Assembly (NCBI RefSeq): GCF_017254845.1 | Contig: NZ_JAFKCU010000001.1 | Coordinates: 1,199,048-1,263,047, forward strand | Origin: Algoriphagus pacificus | GTDB taxonomy: Bacteria > Bacteroidota > Bacteroidia > Cytophagales > Cyclobacteriaceae | Length of the DNA stretch: 64,000 nt | Direction of reading: 5' to 3' | Shown here: positions 60,914 to 64,000 of the stretch, in pieces | Layout: every line of letters starts with the position of its first letter | Position numbering within the stretch: position 1 is the first letter of the stretch | The notes under the pieces: model-generated | The model's input: the letters and a program-made list of their open reading frames with translations, nothing else | Told to the model about the DNA's origin: nothing | The model's database searches: none | Made by a program: the position numbers and the translations under genes

Positions 60914-63013
60914 ATGCAAAGCTTTAGAACCGAATTAGAAAATCCAATTGTAGAGCAAGATATCATTGATTTAGAGCGTAAAATCGCACTTTTCAAAGAG
61001 GGTAAGATTGACGAGGAAAAGTTCAGAAGTCTCCGCTTAGCCAGAGGTGTCTATGGACAGCGACAGCCTGGAGTTCAGATGATCCGCATCAAATTGCCTT
61101 ATGGAAGGGTGAGTTCGGATCAATTGAGAAGGATTTCTAAGGTTTCTGAGGAATATTCCACTGGAAGACTACATATCACCACACGACAGGATATTCAAAT
61201 ACATTATGTAAGTCTGGACCGAACTCCAGAATTATGGGCAGAATTAGAGCGGGATGATATTACTCTGAGAGAAGCTTGCGGAAATACGGTCAGAAATGTA
61301 ACTGCTTCCGAAACTGCCGGGATCGATCCAAATGAACCATTTGATGTGACACCTTATGCAGATGCTACATTTAGGTATTTTTTGAGAAATCCGATCTGCC
61401 AGGAAATGGGCAGAAAGTTCAAAATGGCATTTTCTTCTTCTGATGAAGATACTGGTTTGAGTTACCTGCATGATCTAGGATTCATTCCAAAAATCAAGTC
61501 CCAAAACGGTGAGGATGTTCGTGGATTCAAAGTGTTATTGGGTGGAGGATTAGGCTCTCAGCCAAGACATGCCGATGTGGTGTATGAATTTTTGGAAACA
61601 GATCAGATCATCCCATTTATCGAAGCTGTCCTAAGAATTTTTGATCGACATGGGGAGCGAGCTAGAAGAAATAAAGCCAGAATGAAATTTCTGGTAAAAG
61701 ATCTAGGTTTGGATGCCTTCCTGGAACTGGTTGAGCAAGAGAAGAAAGCTTTGCCTTTCACTTCTTTTCCAATTGACGCCACCTCATATGAGGCTTCCCA
61801 GACTTTGCCAAATGCTCCTGAAGCAACTTTGGATAGTGAGCCTGGACTGGATTATGAATTATGGAAGCTGACCAATGTCCTTCCACAGAAACAAGAAGGA
61901 TTTGTCTCCATCGGCGTGCGGGTTCCTTTAGGGGATTTTTACATTGATCAGGCTAGGAAGCTGGCTGATTTGGTGGAAAAGTATGCCAATGCTGAAATCC
62001 GATTTACCCTTCGTCAGAACTTCTTGATTCGAGATGTTAGAGCTGATTTAGCTCCTTACTTCTATCAGGAATTGAAGAAAATAGGTCTTGCAGAGCGAGG
62101 ATATAATACACTTGCAGATATTACTGCTTGCCCAGGAACTGACACCTGTAATCTAGGAATTGCCAGCTCTACCGGTATTGCTGCAGAGTTGGAAAAAGTG
62201 ATTTTGGCGGAATATCCTCAATATCTAAAGAATAAGGACCTAGTCATCAAGATCTCTGGCTGTATGAATGCTTGTGGACAGCATAACATGGCGCACATTG
62301 GATTCCAAGGCATGTCCATGAAAGCTGGAAAAGTTGTGATTCCTGCCTTGCAGGTATTACTAGGTGGAGGAAATCTGGGAGATGGAAATGGAAGGTTTGC
62401 AGATAAAGTAACCAAAATTCCAAGTAAAAGAGGTCCTGAAGCTTTGAGGATTCTGTTGAATGATTTTGAGACAAATGCTCAAGGAAAAGACTTCCTAAGC
62501 TATTATGATGAGAAGGGTCAAATCTACTTTTATGAATTGCTTAAAGAACTTGGAGATGCATCTACTGTAACACCTGCAGATTATATCGATTGGGGTAATT
62601 CGGAGGAATATAAGATTGCAGTGGGAGTTGGAGAATGCGCCGGAGTTGTTTTGGATTTGGTTTCCACATTGCTTTTAGAAGCCTATGAAAAAATGGATTT
62701 GGGAAAAGCTTCTTTAGATGAAGGAAGATGGTCTGATAGCATTTATCATCACTATGCTGGTTTGATTAATGCAGCTAAAGCTTTATTGCTTGGCGAAGAT
62801 ATTTCTACGAATAGCTACGCAAATATCATTTCAAAATTTGATGAGCAATTTACTGAAACCAGTAAGATCGAGTTAGGAGGAACTTTCGCAGAGAAAGTTT
62901 ATGAAATCAATAAAAATGAACCTACGGAGGCTTTTGCTAAGGCCTACGCGGCGCAGGCTCTTGAAATTTATGGAAAACTAAAAAGCTTCAGAGAAGCCGA
63001 AGTAGAGGCATGA
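60914..63013 (+). CDS. siroheme sulfite (nitrite) reductase with C-terminal HEPN-like domain
   Basis: Reduces sulfite to sulfide with siroheme and a 4Fe-4S cluster. The 699-aa product has two ferredoxin-like/sulfite-reductase halves (residues about 60-560) with RLHITTRQDIQIH and the four cluster/siroheme cysteines Cys406 and Cys412 (ACPGTDTC) and Cys450 and Cys454 (GCMNAC). Residues about 565-695 are an added helical domain (SIYHHYAGLINAAKALLL) resembling HEPN. The catalytic part alone cannot tell sulfite from nitrite; context favours sulfite. Its stop overlaps cobA by 4 bp (ATGA). Confidence 0.93.
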   Translation: MQSFRTELENPIVEQDIIDLERKIALFKEGKIDEEKFRSLRLARGVYGQRQPGVQMIRIKLPYGRVSSDQLRRISKVSEEYSTGRLHITTRQDIQIHYVSLDRTPELWAELERDDITLREACGNTVRNVTASETAGIDPNEPFDVTPYADATFRYFLRNPICQEMGRKFKMAFSSSDEDTGLSYLHDLGFIPKIKSQNGEDVRGFKVLLGGGLGSQPRHADVVYEFLETDQIIPFIEAVLRIFDRHGERARRNKARMKFLVKDLGLDAFLELVEQEKKALPFTSFPIDATSYEASQTLPNAPEATLDSEPGLDYELWKLTNVLPQKQEGFVSIGVRVPLGDFYIDQARKLADLVEKYANAEIRFTLRQNFLIRDVRADLAPYFYQELKKIGLAERGYNTLADITACPGTDTCNLGIASSTGIAAELEKVILAEYPQYLKNKDLVIKISGCMNACGQHNMAHIGFQGMSMKAGKVVIPALQVLLGGGNLGDGNGRFADKVTKIPSKRGPEALRILLNDFETNAQGKDFLSYYDEKGQIYFYELLKELGDASTVTPADYIDWGNSEEYKIAVGVGECAGVVLDLVSTLLLEAYEKMDLGKASLDEGRWSDSIYHHYAGLINAAKALLLGEDISTNSYANIISKFDEQFTETSKIELGGTFAEKVYEINKNEPTEAFAKAYAAQALEIYGKLKSFREAEVEA

Positions 63014-63780
63014 AAATAGAATTCAAACCTAAAGTAACATTGGTTGGAGCAGGTCCGGGTGATCCGGATCTGATCACCCTCAAGGCTGTGTTGGCTTTGA
63101 ATAAAGCAGATGTGGTTTTGTATGATGCATTGATAGACCCTGTTTTGCTGAAGCATGCTCCAGATACTGCAATCAAGATATTTGTAGGCAAGCGTGTTGG
63201 TAAGCATTCCTATCCACAGCAAGACACAAATGAACTTTGCGTTGAGATGGCCAGAAAACATGGACATGTGGTTCGCTTAAAAGGCGGTGATCCTTTTGTA
63301 TTTGGAAGAGGTGCGGAAGAATTGGATTACATAGAAACATTTGGCATTCCAACAGAAGTTGTACCCGGGATTACATCTGCTATTGCTGTTCCAGCTGCTG
63401 CAGGAGTTCCTGTTACAAAAAGGGGCGTTTCCGAAAGTTTTTGGGTGGTTACAGGCACAACCTCTGCGGGTGAATTATCCAAGGATTTGGCTCTAGCAGC
63501 TCAATCAACTGCTACTGTGGTAGTGCTGATGGGTACAAAAAAGCTTTCTGAAATAGTGAAAGTCTATAGCCAATTTGGGAAATCAGAATTGCCGATTGCA
63601 ATCATCCAAAGTGGAACTACCAGAGATGAAAAAATTACTGCTGGGTACATCGGAGATATTGAACAAAAAGCAGAAGATAACAAAGTGGAGGCTCCTGCTA
63701 TTATTATCATTGGTAATGTAGTTCGCGAAAGTTTGAAGCTAGCTGAAGTTTATCGGGAAGCTGTGAAGTATAACCTCTGA
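63010..63780 (+). CDS. cobA: uroporphyrinogen-III C-methyltransferase CobA
   Basis: SAM-dependent enzyme making precorrin-2, the first step from uroporphyrinogen III to siroheme. The 256-aa product has LVGAGPGDPDLITLKA (11-26), VRLKGGDPFVFGRGAEE, VVPGITSAIAVPAAAGVP and VVLMGTKKL. Length is the single-domain type without CysG fusion. It overlaps the sulfite reductase stop by ATGA, so siroheme supply and its user are coupled. A small hairpin covers its stop codon. Confidence 0.96.
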   Translation: MKIEFKPKVTLVGAGPGDPDLITLKAVLALNKADVVLYDALIDPVLLKHAPDTAIKIFVGKRVGKHSYPQQDTNELCVEMARKHGHVVRLKGGDPFVFGRGAEELDYIETFGIPTEVVPGITSAIAVPAAAGVPVTKRGVSESFWVVTGTTSAGELSKDLALAAQSTATVVVLMGTKKLSEIVKVYSQFGKSELPIAIIQSGTTRDEKITAGYIGDIEQKAEDNKVEAPAIIIIGNVVRESLKLAEVYREAVKYNL

Positions 63781-63789
63781 GGTTTTTTT
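63772..63789 (+). terminator. weak hairpin with T-run at the cobA stop
   Basis: AACCT-CTG-AGGTT, then seven Ts. Short stem overlapping the stop codon; possible weak terminator. Confidence 0.4.
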
Positions 63790-63793
63790 CTGG

Positions 63794-63861
63794 CCTCGAA
63801 GGTTTTGTAAAAATAAAATAGTACGTTGTTTAAAAGGTTTGTATCTACTAAACCTTCGAGG
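63794..63861. repeat. 12-bp inverted repeat, REP-like intergenic element
   Basis: Perfect arms CCTCGAAGGTTT (63794-63805) and AAACCTTCGAGG (63850-63861). The following bases, to about 63901, form an imperfect GAGATTTC...GAAAT...ATCTC dyad. The layout resembles palindromic intergenic repeats that I associate with Bacteroidota genomes; copy number is unknown from this window. Confidence 0.5.
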
Positions 63862-63917
63862 AGATTTCTCAATCGTTCCTCATTCGAAATGACATCTCAA
63901 AGATTATCCGAAATCCA

Positions 63918-64000
63918 ATGAATCAGCTTTATCCTATTTTCCTAAAAGTGCACCAACTCAATATCCTTTTGGTAGGAGGAGGGAATGTGGGTACTGAGAA
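63918..64000 (+). CDS. siroheme synthase dehydrogenase/ferrochelatase domain (CysG N-terminal type), partial
   Basis: Begins with ATG at 63918 and runs off the window end after 27 codons. The product starts MNQLYPIFLKVHQLNILLVG and continues with GGGNVGTE, the N-terminal NAD-binding motif of precorrin-2 dehydrogenase/sirohydrochlorin ferrochelatase (CysG-N/Met8-like). It would complete siroheme synthesis after CobA. Start and identity are well supported for so short a piece; the 3' end is outside. Confidence 0.8.
   Translation, partial: MNQLYPIFLKVHQLNILLVGGGNVGTE

Overview
The window reads as chromosomal DNA of a Bacteroidota bacterium, most likely Cytophagia and close to Cyclobacteriaceae such as Algoriphagus (inferred from gene content; no search was run). 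Supporting signs are a fused SecDF, an alpha2-type glycyl-tRNA synthetase, a CarboxypepD_reg-type outer-membrane barrel, a CrtD-type carotenoid desaturase, YtxJ, a CcmE with Cys-x3-Tyr, start codons without clear Shine-Dalgarno sequences, and many TAnnTTTG (-7) promoter elements. I found no rRNA, tRNA, CRISPR array, insertion sequence or prophage.

Layout. 1-5.0 kb: minus-strand tpiA-prmA-small membrane protein-recJ-lptB run, with divergent recX. 5.1-9.9 kb: crtD, a Cys-rich lipoprotein, glyS, and a His-rich small barrel protein. 10.0-14.5 kb: minus-strand signalling operon made of a small unknown protein, two tandem paralogous membrane proteins, a HisKA_3 histidine kinase, a NarL/LuxR response regulator and a Gfo/Idh/MocA oxidoreductase. 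14.7-20.7 kb: secDF, a small membrane protein, udk, rdgB, a LOG-family gene and an unknown gene. 20.7-23.6 kb: peroxide defence, with oxyR divergent from ahpC and an ahpD-like gene, then a small lipoprotein. 23.7-27.8 kb: oxidative pentose-phosphate genes, gnd divergent from zwf-pgl. 27.8-31 kb: ruvB, apbE and a ZIP metal transporter. 31.0-38 kb: acetate module of DUF4212, SSS symporter, acs, a convergent 57-aa membrane peptide, a cNMP/CBS/DUF294 protein and a DnaQ-like exonuclease. 38-41.7 kb: an LGFP-repeat metzincin, a HEAT-like protein, a DUF4403 lipoprotein and ytxJ. 41.8-46.6 kb: an outer-membrane barrel, a fasciclin protein and pheS. 46.6-51.4 kb: cytochrome c maturation genes ccmB-ccmC-ccmD-ccmE-ccmF. 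51.6-56.7 kb: htpG and an envelope lipoprotein/barrel pair. 56.9-64.0 kb: assimilatory sulfate reduction, with an Rrf2 regulator, DUF2061, cysH, cysD, cysN, a sulfite reductase with a C-terminal HEPN-like domain, cobA, and the first 27 codons of a siroheme-synthase dehydrogenase at the window edge.

How the parts work together. The sulfur cluster is a near-complete route: CysDN makes APS, CysH reduces it to sulfite, the siroheme enzyme reduces sulfite to sulfide, and CobA plus the truncated last gene make the siroheme. Its regulator gene and the operon behind it each have a perfect palindrome where the -33 element would normally lie. The peroxide genes form a complete OxyR/AhpC/AhpD unit. The acetate genes import and activate acetate beside a probable regulatory nucleotidyltransferase.

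Most worth a second look: the tandem-paralog sensor operon (10.0-14.5 kb), the palindromes of the sulfur cluster, the LGFP-metzincin/HEAT pair, the sulfite reductase-HEPN fusion, and a recurring TAnnTTTG element only 3-6 nt from at least six start codons, which suggests leaderless mRNAs.
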